From contig NZ_LZZM01000190.1 in the NCBI RefSeq assembly GCF_002006345.1, forward strand, positions 62,001-126,000: a stretch of DNA of 64,000 nucleotides. Reading direction: 5' to 3'. A model generated the notes under the pieces. It was not told the origin of the DNA and did no database searches. It saw only the letters and a list, made by a program, of their open reading frames with translations. This document shows, one piece after another, positions 1 through 9,588 of the stretch; within the stretch, counting starts at the first letter, position 1, and every line of letters starts with the position of its first letter. The DNA comes from Clostridium puniceum (GTDB lineage: Bacteria; Bacillota; Clostridia; Clostridiales; Clostridiaceae). Both the position numbers and the translations under genes were made by a program.

Positions 1-278
1 ATAAAGCAAAAGAAATATTATCACTTTTCAATGATAAAGAATCTATAATGGATTTATTTAATCCTAGTGATAATATTACAATTAGTATAGGTGATGAAAA
101 TTATAAAGAGCAAGCTAAGGATTGCAGCATAATATCTGCTGAATATTCTTTTGACGATAGACCAATAGGTAAAATTGGATTAATTGGACCTAGAAGAATT
201 AATTATTCAAAAGTAATAGCAATTATGTCTGAAGTCATAAAAGAGCTTAATAACATATTAAGCAATCAAAAAATATAG
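1..278 (+). CDS. hrcA: Heat-inducible transcription repressor HrcA, C-terminal fragment
   Basis: The 3' end of a gene that begins before the window; the frame is open from base 3. The visible ~91 residues end in a segment ([20 protein letters not shown]) typical of the HrcA C-terminus, where the repressor closes its regulatory domain. HrcA binds CIRCE operators and represses the class I heat-shock genes. The identification rests on this segment and on grpE, dnaK and dnaJ following in the standard order. The CIRCE element expected upstream of hrcA is not in the window. Confidence 0.93.
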   Translation, partial: KAKEILSLFNDKESIMDLFNPSDNITISIGDENYKEQAKDCSIISAEYSFDDRPIGKIGLIGPRRINYSKVIAIMSEVIKELNNILSNQKI

Positions 279-316
279 ATGTTAGATTTAAAGAGAAGAG
301 GTGTATTTTTAAAGAT

Positions 317-925
317 ATGGAAGAAAAGAAAGAGATGAATAGTGAAGAAATTAAAAATGAAACAGTAGTTGAAGAAACTGTAGATAATTCTCAATTAGAA
401 AATGAAGAAGTTAGTGAAGTATCAACTGAAGCTCAAAAAAGTGATGAAAATACAGAAGATGATGAGCTAAATATGGTAAAAAAACAAAAAGAAGAAAATA
501 AAAAATTGCAAGAAGAATTAGATATTGCTAAAGATAGGCTTTTAAGATTGACAGCTGAATATGATAATTATAGAAAAAGAACTATTAAAGAAAAAGAAGG
601 AATATATAGTGATGCATATGTAGATGTATTAAAAGAAATCATTCCAATTATTGACAATTTAGAAAGAGCTGTTGTAGCTGATGGAAGTATCGAAGACTTG
701 AAAAAAGGAATTGAAATGACAATAAAAGGCTGTCAAGATTCATTTGCAAAGCTTGGAGTTGAAGAAATAGATACATCAGGAGAATTTGATCCTAATGTTC
801 ATAATGCTGTAATGCATATAGAAGATGAAAATCTGGGCAAAAATGTAATAGCAGAGGTTTTCCAAAAAGGATATAAAAAGGATGAAAAAATAATAAGACA
901 TACAATGGTTAAAGTAGCTAATTAA
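317..925 (+). CDS. grpE: GrpE, nucleotide exchange factor for DnaK
   Basis: A 202-residue protein of the GrpE family, which releases ADP from DnaK in the cytoplasmic chaperone cycle. Residues 1-55 are acidic and low-complexity. Residues ~55-105 form the long dimerising helix, including AEYDNYRKRT, a GrpE hallmark. The C-terminal beta domain includes PNVHNAVMHIED and ends KGYKKDEKIIRHTMVKVAN, which matches the family signature. It starts 39 bases after hrcA and leads into dnaK, so it is part of the hrcA operon. Confidence 0.97.
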   Translation: MEEKKEMNSEEIKNETVVEETVDNSQLENEEVSEVSTEAQKSDENTEDDELNMVKKQKEENKKLQEELDIAKDRLLRLTAEYDNYRKRTIKEKEGIYSDAYVDVLKEIIPIIDNLERAVVADGSIEDLKKGIEMTIKGCQDSFAKLGVEEIDTSGEFDPNVHNAVMHIEDENLGKNVIAEVFQKGYKKDEKIIRHTMVKVAN

Positions 926-1030
926 GAAATTTGATTTTAGACGTTATAGCTAAAATGTAAATTTAAAATATATAAAATTATTTAAATTCAAAATTAGAAT
1001 AAACTAATAAAGTTTTAGGAGGAATATAAA

Positions 1031-2878
1031 ATGGCAAAAATTATAGGAATTGACTTAGGAACTACAAATTCATGCGTAGCAGTTATGGAAGGTGGAGAAC
1101 CAACTGTTATTGCTAATGCAGAAGGGGCTAGAACTACTCCATCAGTAGTATCGTTCCAAGCAAGTGGAGAAAGGTTAGTTGGTCAAGTTGCAAAGAGACA
1201 ATCAATAACAAACCCAGATAAAACAATTATTTCAATAAAAAGACATATGGGGACTGGACATAAAGTTGATATAGATGGAAAACAATATTCACCACAAGAA
1301 ATTTCAGCTATGATACTTCAAAAAATTAAAGCAGATGCGGAAAGTTATTTAGGTGAAACAGTAACTCAAGCAGTTATTACTGTACCGGCTTACTTTAATG
1401 ATAGCCAAAGACAAGCAACTAAGGATGCTGGAAAGATTGCAGGACTTGAAGTTTTAAGAATAATAAATGAACCAACAGCAGCATCACTAGCTTATGGTTT
1501 AGACAAAACAGATTCAGCTCATAAGATTTTAGTTTATGACTTAGGTGGTGGTACTTTCGACGTATCTATCCTAGATCTTGGAGATGGGGTATTCGAAGTA
1601 TTGTCAACTAATGGAGATACAAAGCTAGGTGGAGATGACTTTGATGAAAAAATCATGCATTATATTGCAGATACATTCAAAGCTGAAAATGGAATTGATT
1701 TAATGCAAGATAAAATGGCACTTCAAAGATTAAAAGAAGCTGCTGAAAAAGCAAAAATTGAATTATCATCTTCAATGCAAACAAATATTAACTTACCATT
1801 CATTACTGCTGATGCAACAGGTCCAAAGCATATTGATTTAACATTAACTAGAGCTAAATTCAATGAAATTACTCATGACTTAGTTCAAAGAAGTATTGAA
1901 CCAATGAAAAAAGCATTAGCTGATGCAAAACTTTCATTAAGTGATATTGATAAAATAATTTTAGTTGGTGGATCAACAAGAATTCCAGCAGTACAAGAAG
2001 CTGTTAAAAACTTTACAGGAAAAGAACCATCTAAGGGAGTTAATCCAGATGAATGTGTTGCAGTTGGTGCAGCTATTCAAGCAGGAGTGCTTACAGGAGA
2101 AGTTAAGGATATAGTATTACTTGATGTTACTCCATTAACACTTGGAATTGAAACAGCAGGTGGAATAGCTACTCCATTAATTGAAAGAAATACAACTATT
2201 CCAACAAAGAAGAGTCAAGTATTCTCAACTGCTGCTGATAGCCAAACATCAGTTGAAATCAATGTAGTTCAAGGTGAAAGACAAATGGCTATGGATAATA
2301 AGTCATTAGGACAATTCACACTTTCAGGAATAGCTCCAGCTCCAAGAGGAATTCCTCAAATCGAAGTAACCTTCGATATAGATGCTAATGGTATTGTTAA
2401 GGTATCAGCTTTAGATAAGGGAACTGGAAAAGAAGCAAATATAACAATTACAGCTTCAACTAATTTAAGCGATGAAGATGTAGATAAGGCTGTAAAAGAA
2501 GCAGAAAAATTTGCTGAAGAAGATAAAAAGAGAAAAGAAAAAGTTGAAACTGCAAATACTGCAGATCAAACAATATATCAAATAGAAAAGACATTAAGTG
2601 AAGTTGGAGATAAAGCTACAGAAGAAGAAAAATCTGGAGTTCAAGCTAAGATTGAAGATCTTAAGAAGATTAAAGATAGCGACGATATAGAAGCAATTAA
2701 AGCTGCAATTGAAGCAGTAAACCAAGCGTTCTATCCAATAGCTACAAAGATGTATCAACAAGCTGGAGGTCCTGAAGGAGCAGGTTTTGATCCAAATGCA
2801 GCAGCTGGAGGAGCAGAAAGTGCACCACATGATGAAAATGTTGTAGATGCAGACTTTAAAGTAGATGAAGACAAATAA
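1031..2878 (+). CDS. dnaK: Molecular chaperone DnaK (Hsp70)
   Basis: The 615-residue Hsp70 chaperone uses ATP to bind and release unfolded peptides. The ATPase domain (1-~360) shows the phosphate loops [13 protein letters not shown] and [12 protein letters not shown] and the adenosine loop [12 protein letters not shown]. The substrate-binding domain (~370-515) contains [14 protein letters not shown]. The lid follows, with the usual Gly/Ala-rich tail. Length is normal for Firmicutes, which lack part of the E. coli ATPase domain. The start has a clear AGGAGG 8 bases upstream. Co-transcription with hrcA and grpE is likely. Confidence 0.99.
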   Translation: MAKIIGIDLGTTNSCVAVMEGGEPTVIANAEGARTTPSVVSFQASGERLVGQVAKRQSITNPDKTIISIKRHMGTGHKVDIDGKQYSPQEISAMILQKIKADAESYLGETVTQAVITVPAYFNDSQRQATKDAGKIAGLEVLRIINEPTAASLAYGLDKTDSAHKILVYDLGGGTFDVSILDLGDGVFEVLSTNGDTKLGGDDFDEKIMHYIADTFKAENGIDLMQDKMALQRLKEAAEKAKIELSSSMQTNINLPFITADATGPKHIDLTLTRAKFNEITHDLVQRSIEPMKKALADAKLSLSDIDKIILVGGSTRIPAVQEAVKNFTGKEPSKGVNPDECVAVGAAIQAGVLTGEVKDIVLLDVTPLTLGIETAGGIATPLIERNTTIPTKKSQVFSTAADSQTSVEINVVQGERQMAMDNKSLGQFTLSGIAPAPRGIPQIEVTFDIDANGIVKVSALDKGTGKEANITITASTNLSDEDVDKAVKEAEKFAEEDKKRKEKVETANTADQTIYQIEKTLSEVGDKATEEEKSGVQAKIEDLKKIKDSDDIEAIKAAIEAVNQAFYPIATKMYQQAGGPEGAGFDPNAAAGGAESAPHDENVVDADFKVDEDK

Positions 2879-2924
2879 GATAAAATAGGTTGTACTAAAT
2901 ACTAATTATCTAATATAATAGGAG

Positions 2925-2951
2925 AGGGAAGGCAAACTCGTCTTCCCTTTT
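2925..2951 (+). terminator. Hairpin between dnaK and dnaJ (terminator or attenuator)
   Basis: Arms AGGGAAG (2925-2931) and CTTCCCT (2942-2948) form a 7-bp GC-rich stem with a 10-base loop, followed by a short T run. It lies 46 bases past the dnaK stop and 74 bases before dnaJ, so it could lower dnaJ expression relative to dnaK or stabilise the dnaK 3' end. Confidence 0.6.
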
Positions 2952-3024
2952 CTAAGGTATATCAAAGAAAATAATATTTAGAATATACTAAGTAAAAATA
3001 AAACCAGGTGGTGAATATAAATAA

Positions 3025-4146
3025 ATGGCAAGCAAAGACTATTATGAATTACTTGGACTTCAAAAAGGTGCAAGTGACGATGAAATAAAAAGAGCCTTTA
3101 GAAAATTAGCAGTAAAATATCATCCAGATAAAAATCAAGGAAATGAAGAAGCAGAAGCAAAGTTTAAAGAAATAAATGAAGCTTATCAAATTTTATCAGA
3201 TCCAGAAAAGAGAGCTAAATATGATCAATTTGGATCAGCTGCTTTTGATGGTAGTGGTGGCTTTGGAGGCGGAGGCTTTGACGGCTTCGATATGGGTGGT
3301 TTTGGAGATATTTTTGAATCATTCTTTGGAGGCGGTGGCGGTTCTAGAAGAAAGAATGGTCCTGCACGAGGAAGTGACCTTGAATATACAATAACATTAA
3401 CTTTTGAAGAAGCTATTTTTGGTGTTGAAAAAGAAATATCAGTTACTAGAAGTGAAAATTGTGAACATTGTCATGGAAGTGGTGCTGAACCAGGTACTAA
3501 CTCAAAAACTTGTCCAACTTGTGGAGGCGCAGGTCAAGTGAGAGTACAAAGACAAACTCCTCTTGGAAGCTTTGTTTCAACTTCAACATGTGATACATGT
3601 AGAGGTTCTGGTAAAATAATTGAAAAACCATGTTCACATTGTAGAGGAAAAGGTAATGTTAGAAAAACAAGAAATATAAAAGTTAACATACCAGCAGGTG
3701 TTGATACAGGAAATGTAATGCCACTTCGAGGACAAGGAGAACATGGACAAAGGGGAGGAAATCCTGGAGATTTATATGTAAGAATCAATGTGGCACCATC
3801 AAAGGTATTTACAAGAAAAGGTAATGATGTATATATAGATACTCATGTTTCTATGGCTAAGGCTGCTTTAGGTACCGAAATAACAGTGGCTACAGTAGAT
3901 GGAAATGTTAAATATTCTGTACCAGCGGGAACTCAATCTGGAACAATGTTCAGATTGAAAGGTAAGGGGATACAAAGAGTCAATTCAAGTGGAAAAGGAG
4001 ATCAATACGTAAAAGTTATAGTTGATATTCCAAAGACATTGAATAAGGAACAAAAGGAAGCATTATATGATTTAATGAGAGCTTCAGGTGAAGAATTTGA
4101 TGAAGCCAATGCTCCTAAGAAAAAATTATTTGGCAAGAATAAATAA
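3025..4146 (+). CDS. dnaJ: Co-chaperone DnaJ (Hsp40, type I)
   Basis: The 373-residue DnaJ stimulates the DnaK ATPase and delivers substrates. The J domain (1-70) carries the YHPDK motif. A Gly/Phe-rich linker (~75-110) follows. The zinc domain (~145-210) has all four CxxCxGxG repeats: [24 protein letters not shown] and CSHCRGKG. The C-terminal substrate-binding and dimerisation domains are complete. It is the last gene of the heat-shock operon and is followed by a strong terminator. Confidence 0.99.
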   Translation: MASKDYYELLGLQKGASDDEIKRAFRKLAVKYHPDKNQGNEEAEAKFKEINEAYQILSDPEKRAKYDQFGSAAFDGSGGFGGGGFDGFDMGGFGDIFESFFGGGGGSRRKNGPARGSDLEYTITLTFEEAIFGVEKEISVTRSENCEHCHGSGAEPGTNSKTCPTCGGAGQVRVQRQTPLGSFVSTSTCDTCRGSGKIIEKPCSHCRGKGNVRKTRNIKVNIPAGVDTGNVMPLRGQGEHGQRGGNPGDLYVRINVAPSKVFTRKGNDVYIDTHVSMAKAALGTEITVATVDGNVKYSVPAGTQSGTMFRLKGKGIQRVNSSGKGDQYVKVIVDIPKTLNKEQKEALYDLMRASGEEFDEANAPKKKLFGKNK

Positions 4147-4160
4147 TTAAGAGTATAAGT

Positions 4161-4205
4161 GAAGCTATTTAGAGATTAGGAGAATCTTTAAATAGCTTCT
4201 TTTTG
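4161..4205 (+). terminator. Rho-independent terminator after dnaJ
   Basis: A long hairpin begins GAAGCTATTTA and ends TAAATAGCTTC, with a small internal loop around the apex, and is followed by TTTTT. It sits 15 bases past the dnaJ stop and closes the heat-shock operon. Confidence 0.9.
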
Positions 4206-4460
4206 TACTAGGGAATCAATTAGAACACATCTATACTTTATTTAAAAGAATTACAATTTAATGTAAAGCCGACAATCCCTATAACTATAGTAAAATTTAT
4301 AAAATTGAGTTATAATGTTTATATTCTAATTAATAATATTCAATATAATGTTTTGATAGAAAAAGTTTTTTAGTTTGTTAACAAGCTAATCATTATAATG
4401 CAAAGTTTTAATTAGGATTATTAAAATAAAAATATTAAATAGAAATTAGGAGGAATAGTC

Positions 4461-6011
4461 TTGAAGAATTTAAAGGAAAAATTGTTGGGTGAAATAGAAG
4501 ATTTTAAAGAGTTAGGTGATAAGTTTTTAAAAGGAGAAGTTTCTGTTGCAGATTTTAAAAAAGTTTCTGGTGGAATGGGAGTATATTCAGAACGTAGCAA
4601 AAAAGAATTTATGATAAGACTTAGAATACCTTCAGGAATAACTAATATAGAACAAATGAACTGGTTGTGTGATATAGCAGAAAAATATGAACTGGAAAAA
4701 TTTCATTTAACTACAAGGGAAGCCGTTCAATATCATAATTTATCAATAGATAAAGTTTTCAATATAATGAAAGATGGAATAGATAATGACATATATTCTA
4801 GAGGTGGAGGAGGAAACTATCCTAGAAATGTTGCTATGTCTCCATTGTCTGGAGTTGATAGATCAGAAGCTTTTGATGTGACACCATATGCTTTAGCTGT
4901 AAATAATCATTTTTTAAGTAAGATAACAACATATAAATTACCTAGAAAGCTTAAAGTATCTTTTTCAAGTAGTAATGATGATTTAGGCCACTCAAGTGTT
5001 GCAGATTTAGGCTTTTTAGCTGTTGTTAAAGATGATAAAAAATATTTTAAGGTTTATATGGGAGGGGGGCTTGGCAGAAACCCTAAAGTAGGGATTGAAT
5101 ATGATGAATTTATAGAACCAAGTGAAGTTTTATATCATGTGGAAGCTATAACCAATTTATTTATAAATGAAGGTGACTATGAAAATAGAAATAAAGCTCG
5201 TATAAGATACATAGTAGAAAGATTGGGAGAAGAAAAATTTGTAGAAGTATATAAAGAATATTTAAAATCAGTTAAGGATACAGAAGAACTAGATCTAGAA
5301 GTGACTTTAAAAGAATGCGCTAAGCAAGGGAATGAAATAAATATAAAACACTCAAGATTATATGAACAAAAACAAAAAGGCTTATATAGTGTGTATTTTC
5401 ATCCAATAGGCGGGCAAATATATGTTAAAGAATTAAGGAACCTTTTAGATAACCTAAAAGGAATAGAATGCTTAGAAATAAGGCTTACTATGACAGAAGG
5501 AATTTATTTTAGAAATTTAAATGGTGAAGAAGCAAAGAAGGTTTTAGATTTTACACAAGACCTTGGTGGAGAAACAGCTATAGAGCAAAGTGTTTCATGC
5601 ATTGGAGTACCAATATGTCAAGTAGGGATTTTAGAAAGCCAAAAAACATTAAATAATATTATTACTTATTTTAAAGAAAAGAAATATAAGAAAGATGTAT
5701 TACCAAGAGTTCACGTGTCAGGATGTGGAAATTCATGTGCTGTTCATGAAGTAGTTGGAATTGGATTTACAGGAAAGCGTAAAAAAGTAAATGATAATAT
5801 AGAAGATGTATTTGAGCTTCATATCAATGGATCCTTTGAAATAGGAAATACAAGGCTTGGAAAAGTTTATGGAGATATACTTGCTTCAGAGATACCAGAA
5901 TTCTTATATGAATTATCATTGCTTATAGAGAAAAAAAATATTAATTTTTATGAATTTGTTAAAAATAATGAGAACGAATTGATAGAATTAGTAGAAAAGT
6001 ACAATAAATAA
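4461..6011 (+). CDS. Siroheme-dependent nitrite/sulfite reductase family protein
   Basis: A 516-residue protein with the two ferredoxin-like half-domains and the siroheme/[4Fe-4S] domains of assimilatory sulfite and nitrite reductases, which reduce sulfite to sulfide or nitrite to ammonia with six electrons. The cluster ligands are visible as C-x5-C (CIGVPIC, ~res 378-384) and C-x3-C (CGNSC, ~res 423-427). Other family segments include LTTREAVQYH, RGGGGNYPRNV and GGGLGRNP. It starts with TTG, with AGGAGG 6 bases upstream. It is a single-gene unit between the dnaJ terminator and ldh, with no flavoprotein partner nearby, so ferredoxin is a likely donor. Sulfite versus nitrite cannot be told from the sequence alone. 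Confidence 0.88.
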   Translation: MKNLKEKLLGEIEDFKELGDKFLKGEVSVADFKKVSGGMGVYSERSKKEFMIRLRIPSGITNIEQMNWLCDIAEKYELEKFHLTTREAVQYHNLSIDKVFNIMKDGIDNDIYSRGGGGNYPRNVAMSPLSGVDRSEAFDVTPYALAVNNHFLSKITTYKLPRKLKVSFSSSNDDLGHSSVADLGFLAVVKDDKKYFKVYMGGGLGRNPKVGIEYDEFIEPSEVLYHVEAITNLFINEGDYENRNKARIRYIVERLGEEKFVEVYKEYLKSVKDTEELDLEVTLKECAKQGNEINIKHSRLYEQKQKGLYSVYFHPIGGQIYVKELRNLLDNLKGIECLEIRLTMTEGIYFRNLNGEEAKKVLDFTQDLGGETAIEQSVSCIGVPICQVGILESQKTLNNIITYFKEKKYKKDVLPRVHVSGCGNSCAVHEVVGIGFTGKRKKVNDNIEDVFELHINGSFEIGNTRLGKVYGDILASEIPEFLYELSLLIEKKNINFYEFVKNNENELIELVEKYNK

Positions 6012-6155
6012 ATTTAATTCTTATTTTAGATGTTAACATATACTTGTTTTTTAGGTACAATTATATATAGCAGTTAATATTATTTTGTTAAGTGTTATAA
6101 TAAAGGATAGTTTTAAAATATAGAAGGTAATTATCTAAAAACAGGGGGCTTAAAA

Positions 6156-7109
6156 GTGGGGATAAAAACTAGAAAAATAGTAATAGTAGGTAGCGGGAAT
6201 GTCGGTTCACATTGTGCATTTTCATTAGCAATACAAGGTGTATGTGATGAAATTGTAATGATTGATAAGCTAGAAGAGAAGGCAAATGCTGAAGCTATTG
6301 ATTTAAGTGATACAGTTTCATATTTACCTCATTATGTTAAAAGTAAAAAAGGAACTTTTAAAGATTGTAAAGATGCAGATATTATAGTAGTGAGTCTTGG
6401 CGTTCCACCAGAAGTCAATAAATCACGTTTAGAATTCTTAAAGGAAACAATAAGGGAAATAGATACTATAATAAATCCAATATTAGAATCGGGATTTAAT
6501 GGTATATTTATAGTTATATCAAATCCAGTAGATATAATAGCATATTATATATGGAAGAAGACTAGATTTCCTAAAAATAAAGTATTTGGAACTGGAACTA
6601 CTTTGGATTCATCGAGGCTTAGGAGAATATTATCTTATGAAACAGGAATAGATCAAAAATCTATACAAGCATATTCCATGGGTGAACATGGTGATTCACA
6701 AATGGTTCCTTGGTCCCATGTATATTTTGGAGGAAAACCACTATTTGATTTAATGAAAGAAAAAGCAGATACTTATGGAAAACTTAATTTAGAAGAGTTG
6801 AATTATAGAACTGCCAATGCAGCAAATGAGATAATAGTAGGAAAAAGATGTACAGAATTTGGAATAAGTGTTGGTTTAACAGAAATAGTTAAAGCTATAT
6901 ATCATGATGAAAAGAAGATATTGCCAGCATCTACATTGTTAGAAGGACAATATAATCAAAATAATTTATTTGCAAGTGTACCTGTAGTAATGGGGAAAGA
7001 TGGTATAGAAGAAATAATTGAAATAAAGTTAACGGATGATGAGCAAAAGAAATTTAATACTTCGTGTGCAGTATTAAAAGAATATATAAATAAGGCAAAA
7101 ACACTTTAA
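6156..7109 (+). CDS. L-lactate dehydrogenase / 2-hydroxyacid dehydrogenase (LDH-MDH family)
   Basis: A 317-residue NAD-dependent 2-hydroxyacid dehydrogenase with a GTG start and a GGGGG ribosome binding site. The Rossmann motif is VGSGNVGSH, and an Asp at the end of the second strand (MIDK) indicates NAD. The catalytic His lies in GEHGDS, and the Asp/Arg pair in LDSSRLRR. The substrate-specificity loop reads LGVPPEVNKSRLEF rather than the usual LDH NQKPGETR, so the residue equivalent to Gln102 is missing. The substrate may therefore be pyruvate or a larger 2-oxoacid. It has its own terminator. Confidence 0.85.
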   Translation: MGIKTRKIVIVGSGNVGSHCAFSLAIQGVCDEIVMIDKLEEKANAEAIDLSDTVSYLPHYVKSKKGTFKDCKDADIIVVSLGVPPEVNKSRLEFLKETIREIDTIINPILESGFNGIFIVISNPVDIIAYYIWKKTRFPKNKVFGTGTTLDSSRLRRILSYETGIDQKSIQAYSMGEHGDSQMVPWSHVYFGGKPLFDLMKEKADTYGKLNLEELNYRTANAANEIIVGKRCTEFGISVGLTEIVKAIYHDEKKILPASTLLEGQYNQNNLFASVPVVMGKDGIEEIIEIKLTDDEQKKFNTSCAVLKEYINKAKTL

Positions 7110-7112
7110 TAT

Positions 7113-7145
7113 AAAAATGCAGGAACTAATCTCTCCTGCATTTTT
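7113..7145 (+). terminator. Terminator after the LDH-family gene
   Basis: AAAAATGCAGGA and TCCTGCATTTTT form a perfect 12-bp stem with a 9-base loop and a built-in T run, 4 bases past the stop codon. The A run on the other side would let it work in both directions. Confidence 0.92.
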
Positions 7146-7216
7146 AATTGTTTAGGTTTATAGTATTTTTCATATAATAAACAAAAACCACAAAAAGCAA
7201 TGATAGCAATCAAAAT

Positions 7217-7566
7217 TTATATGAGATGGAAAAACGATTCATAATTTTTGTACCAAGTAAAGCTTATAGACAAAATATAAAAAATAAAAATGTTAACGAT
7301 AATTCTTGTTATTAGTATTTTAACAAAAGGCTGAAGTATACTTTCACTTCTATCTATAATAAAGCTTCTAATGCCTTTACATACTTGAATAGTTCCATCC
7401 TTTTCTATTTCTACATCGCTTTTTGGTTTGTTAAAGCAGTTATTTCATATATGGTAAAATACTCTCTTATTGAAGAAAGTTTGTTACTATCATTTAAATC
7501 TCCTCTAATAATTTGTTCTTTAATATCATTATAAATTTGAATGTTATCTTGAAAAATTGTAATCAC
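7217..7566 (-). pseudogene. Decayed GntR-family (YhcF-type) transcription regulator
   Basis: Read on the minus strand from a GTG at 7566, the sequence gives a GntR winged-helix start (IYNDIKEQIIRGDL, then KLSSIREYFTIYEITALTNQ). It hits a stop (KAM*) and resumes in another frame as EIEKDGTIQVCKGIRSFIID, which is the expected wing of the same domain. The rest is a degenerate hydrophobic tail to a stop at 7217. Short GntR regulators usually precede ABC transporter genes, but none is left here. At least one frameshift makes it a relic. Confidence 0.72.
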
Positions 7567-7656
7567 TTCTTTATCACTTTAGTACATAAGTATTACAGGT
7601 GTGTATCATCAAAATATTGTATAATTGACAAATATTAAAGTTTTGAAATATAAAAA

Positions 7657-7684
7657 TTGCATTATAAATTTTTATATGTATAAT
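7657..7684 (+). promoter_or_regulatory. Probable sigma-A promoter of trmB
   Basis: TTGCAT and TATAAT are separated by 16 bases. The inferred start point near 7690 leaves no room for translation from the ATG at 7693, which supports the ATG at 7717. A second possible promoter (TTGACA at 7625, TATAAA at 7649, 18-base spacer) lies just upstream. Confidence 0.5.
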
Positions 7685-7716
7685 TATTATGAATGATAAA
7701 AGATGGAGTGAATAAC

Positions 7717-8376
7717 ATGAGAATGAGAAAAAAGCCATGGGCAAGACCTGAGCTTGAGAGTTGTAACTTTTTTGTTATAAAACCTAAAGGATATAAAGGT
7801 AAATGGAGAGAAATTTTTGGAAATGATAATCCTATATATTTAGAGCTTGGATGTGGTAAAGGCACTTTTATAGCAGTACATGGATCTGAAAATCCTAATA
7901 TTAATTACATTGCAATTGATATAAAAGATGAAGTTTTAGGATTAGCCAAGAGAAATATTGAAAAAGCATATGAAGAAAAAAACACAGTATTAGACAATAT
8001 AAAGTTAATGGCTCAAGAAATAGGTCTTATTAATGAAATGTTAAGTGAAGAAGATTTAATAAGCAGAATATACATAAACTTTTGTAATCCTTGGCCTAAG
8101 GAAAAACATAAAAAAAGAAGATTAACTCATACAAGACAGCTAGAGCAATATAAGACATTCTTAAAAGAGAATGGTGAAATTTATTTTAAAACAGATGATG
8201 ACGAATTATTTGAGGAATCACTTAAATATTTTAAAGAAGCCACTTTTGAAATCACATATATAACTTATGACCTTCATAAAAGTGATTTTGAGGGTAATGT
8301 AGAAACAGAACATGAAAAGATGTTTACTGAACAAGGAATAAAAACTAAATTTTTAATTGCTGTTAAAGGAAATTAA
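7717..8376 (+). CDS. trmB: tRNA (guanine-N7-)-methyltransferase TrmB
   Basis: A SAM-dependent enzyme that makes m7G46 in the variable loop of tRNAs. The protein (219 residues from this start) begins [13 protein letters not shown], typical of clostridial TrmB. It has the SAM-binding loop [10 protein letters not shown] (~res 43-52), the [17 protein letters not shown] catalytic and tRNA-binding segment, and a C-terminal region with the EHEKMF-type motif near the end. The in-frame ATG at 7693 lacks a ribosome binding site, whereas 7717 is preceded by GGAGTG. It lies between the decayed GntR gene and prmA. Confidence 0.93.
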   Translation: MRMRKKPWARPELESCNFFVIKPKGYKGKWREIFGNDNPIYLELGCGKGTFIAVHGSENPNINYIAIDIKDEVLGLAKRNIEKAYEEKNTVLDNIKLMAQEIGLINEMLSEEDLISRIYINFCNPWPKEKHKKRRLTHTRQLEQYKTFLKENGEIYFKTDDDELFEESLKYFKEATFEITYITYDLHKSDFEGNVETEHEKMFTEQGIKTKFLIAVKGN

Positions 8377-8388
8377 AGTAATATATAA

Positions 8389-8496
8389 TTGACAATGTAT
8401 GATGAGGAAATTATGTAGGAATTTCTGAAAAAATATATTTAAAGAAATAAGAAATCCTTAATGGGATTTCTGCCCCAATTGTCAACTATTAACTGA
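8389..8496 (+). repeat. Small intergenic element with terminal inverted repeats and TTAACTGA tail
   Basis: TTGACAAT (8389-8396) is inverted as ATTGTCAA (8478-8485). Inside is a hairpin, AGAAATCC-ttaat-GGGATTTCT. The tail GTCAACTATTAACTGA ends just before the prmA ribosome binding site. The same tail recurs upstream of rsmE, the HIT gene and dgkA (see findings). Confidence 0.55.
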
Positions 8497-8516
8497 AATA
8501 AGGAAGGAAGATAAAT

Positions 8517-9464
8517 ATGGATGGAATATGGATTGAGATTAGTGTGATAACAAAAAGTGAGGCTTTAGAGCCTATATCAGGAATATTTTATGGATTAAAT
8601 TGTCCAAATGTTGCAATTGAAGATCCAGAGGATTTACTTTCAAGAGAACAAGGACCTTTAACTTGGGATTTTGCAGATATAAATATTTTAGAACATAAAG
8701 GAACTGCAGCTGTAGTTAAAGCTTATTTTTCACAAGATGACAAGGTTGAAGAAATTGTTAAGTATGTAAAAGAAAAACTTTCAGAACTTAAGGAATTTGG
8801 ATTTGATATTGGTGAAGGGAAAGTGGAATTTAAAACAATGCATGAAGAAGACTGGGCAAATAATTGGAAACAATATTATAAACCAGTGAAAATAACAAAT
8901 AAAATTGTTATTAAACCTATTTGGGAAGAATATGAAAAGACAGAAAATGAATTAATAATAGAATTAGATCCAGGTATGGCCTTTGGAACAGGAACTCATG
9001 AAACTACTAGAATGTGTATTCAAGCCTTAGATAAGCATGTGAAGCCTAATACAACAGTATTTGATGTTGGATGTGGATCAGGAATACTTGCAATTGCAGC
9101 TGCAAAGCTTGGTGCTAAACATGTTGTGGGTGTTGATTTAGATCCTGTTGCAGTTGATTCATCTAAAGAAAACATAAGTTTCAATAATCTAAATAATATT
9201 GAAATATTAGAAGGAAATCTTTTAGATGTAGTAGAAGGAAAAGCTGACATAGTAGTTGCTAATATAATAGCAGAAATCATTTGTATTTTAACTGAAGATG
9301 TTAAAAAGGCATTAAATGATGGTGGATTATTTATTACATCAGGAATAATTCATGATAGGGTAAATATGGTTAAAGAAAAATTTGAAGAGTGTGGTTTTGA
9401 AGTTATGGAAATAAATAAAGATGGTGAATGGAATTGCATAGTTGCAAAATCGGTTAACAGCTAG
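8517..9464 (+). CDS. prmA: Ribosomal protein L11 methyltransferase PrmA
   Basis: A 315-residue SAM-dependent methyltransferase that trimethylates ribosomal protein L11. The N-terminal substrate-recognition domain (1-~115) contains [14 protein letters not shown]. The catalytic domain has the PrmA signature [14 protein letters not shown], the SAM loop [19 protein letters not shown] and [10 protein letters not shown] (NPPY-like position). It has a strong GGAAGGA site upstream. It precedes rsmE as in other clostridia, where the pair normally directly follows dnaJ; here about 4.3 kb has been placed in between. Confidence 0.96.
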   Translation: MDGIWIEISVITKSEALEPISGIFYGLNCPNVAIEDPEDLLSREQGPLTWDFADINILEHKGTAAVVKAYFSQDDKVEEIVKYVKEKLSELKEFGFDIGEGKVEFKTMHEEDWANNWKQYYKPVKITNKIVIKPIWEEYEKTENELIIELDPGMAFGTGTHETTRMCIQALDKHVKPNTTVFDVGCGSGILAIAAAKLGAKHVVGVDLDPVAVDSSKENISFNNLNNIEILEGNLLDVVEGKADIVVANIIAEIICILTEDVKKALNDGGLFITSGIIHDRVNMVKEKFEECGFEVMEINKDGEWNCIVAKSVNS

Positions 9465-9557
9465 TAACAAATAGTGAATAATTGAAAAGTGAGAATTAAT
9501 AATTGCTCATGAGAAAAAAATTTTCAGAGATTTCAATATAACTATTAACAGATAATT

Positions 9558-9573
9558 GTTAACTCTTAACTGA
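9558..9573 (+). repeat. TTAACTCTTAACTGA motif before rsmE
   Basis: GTTAACTCTTAACTGA ends one base before the ATG at 9574. The whole prmA-rsmE gap resembles the element before prmA, with several ATAATTG/AATTATT-like segments. The identical 16-mer occurs at 20195. Confidence 0.5.
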
Positions 9574-9588
9574 ATGGAGTTGGTTTTT

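Noticed and set aside
925-1031. CIRCE operator before dnaK
   Set aside because: No TTAGCACTC-N9-GAGTGCTAA-like repeat is present; in this operon it is expected before hrcA, outside the window.
2594-2830. Minus-strand open frame inside dnaK
   Set aside because: It is the antisense of the dnaK lid region, with Cys/Phe/Ser-rich composition and no ribosome binding site.
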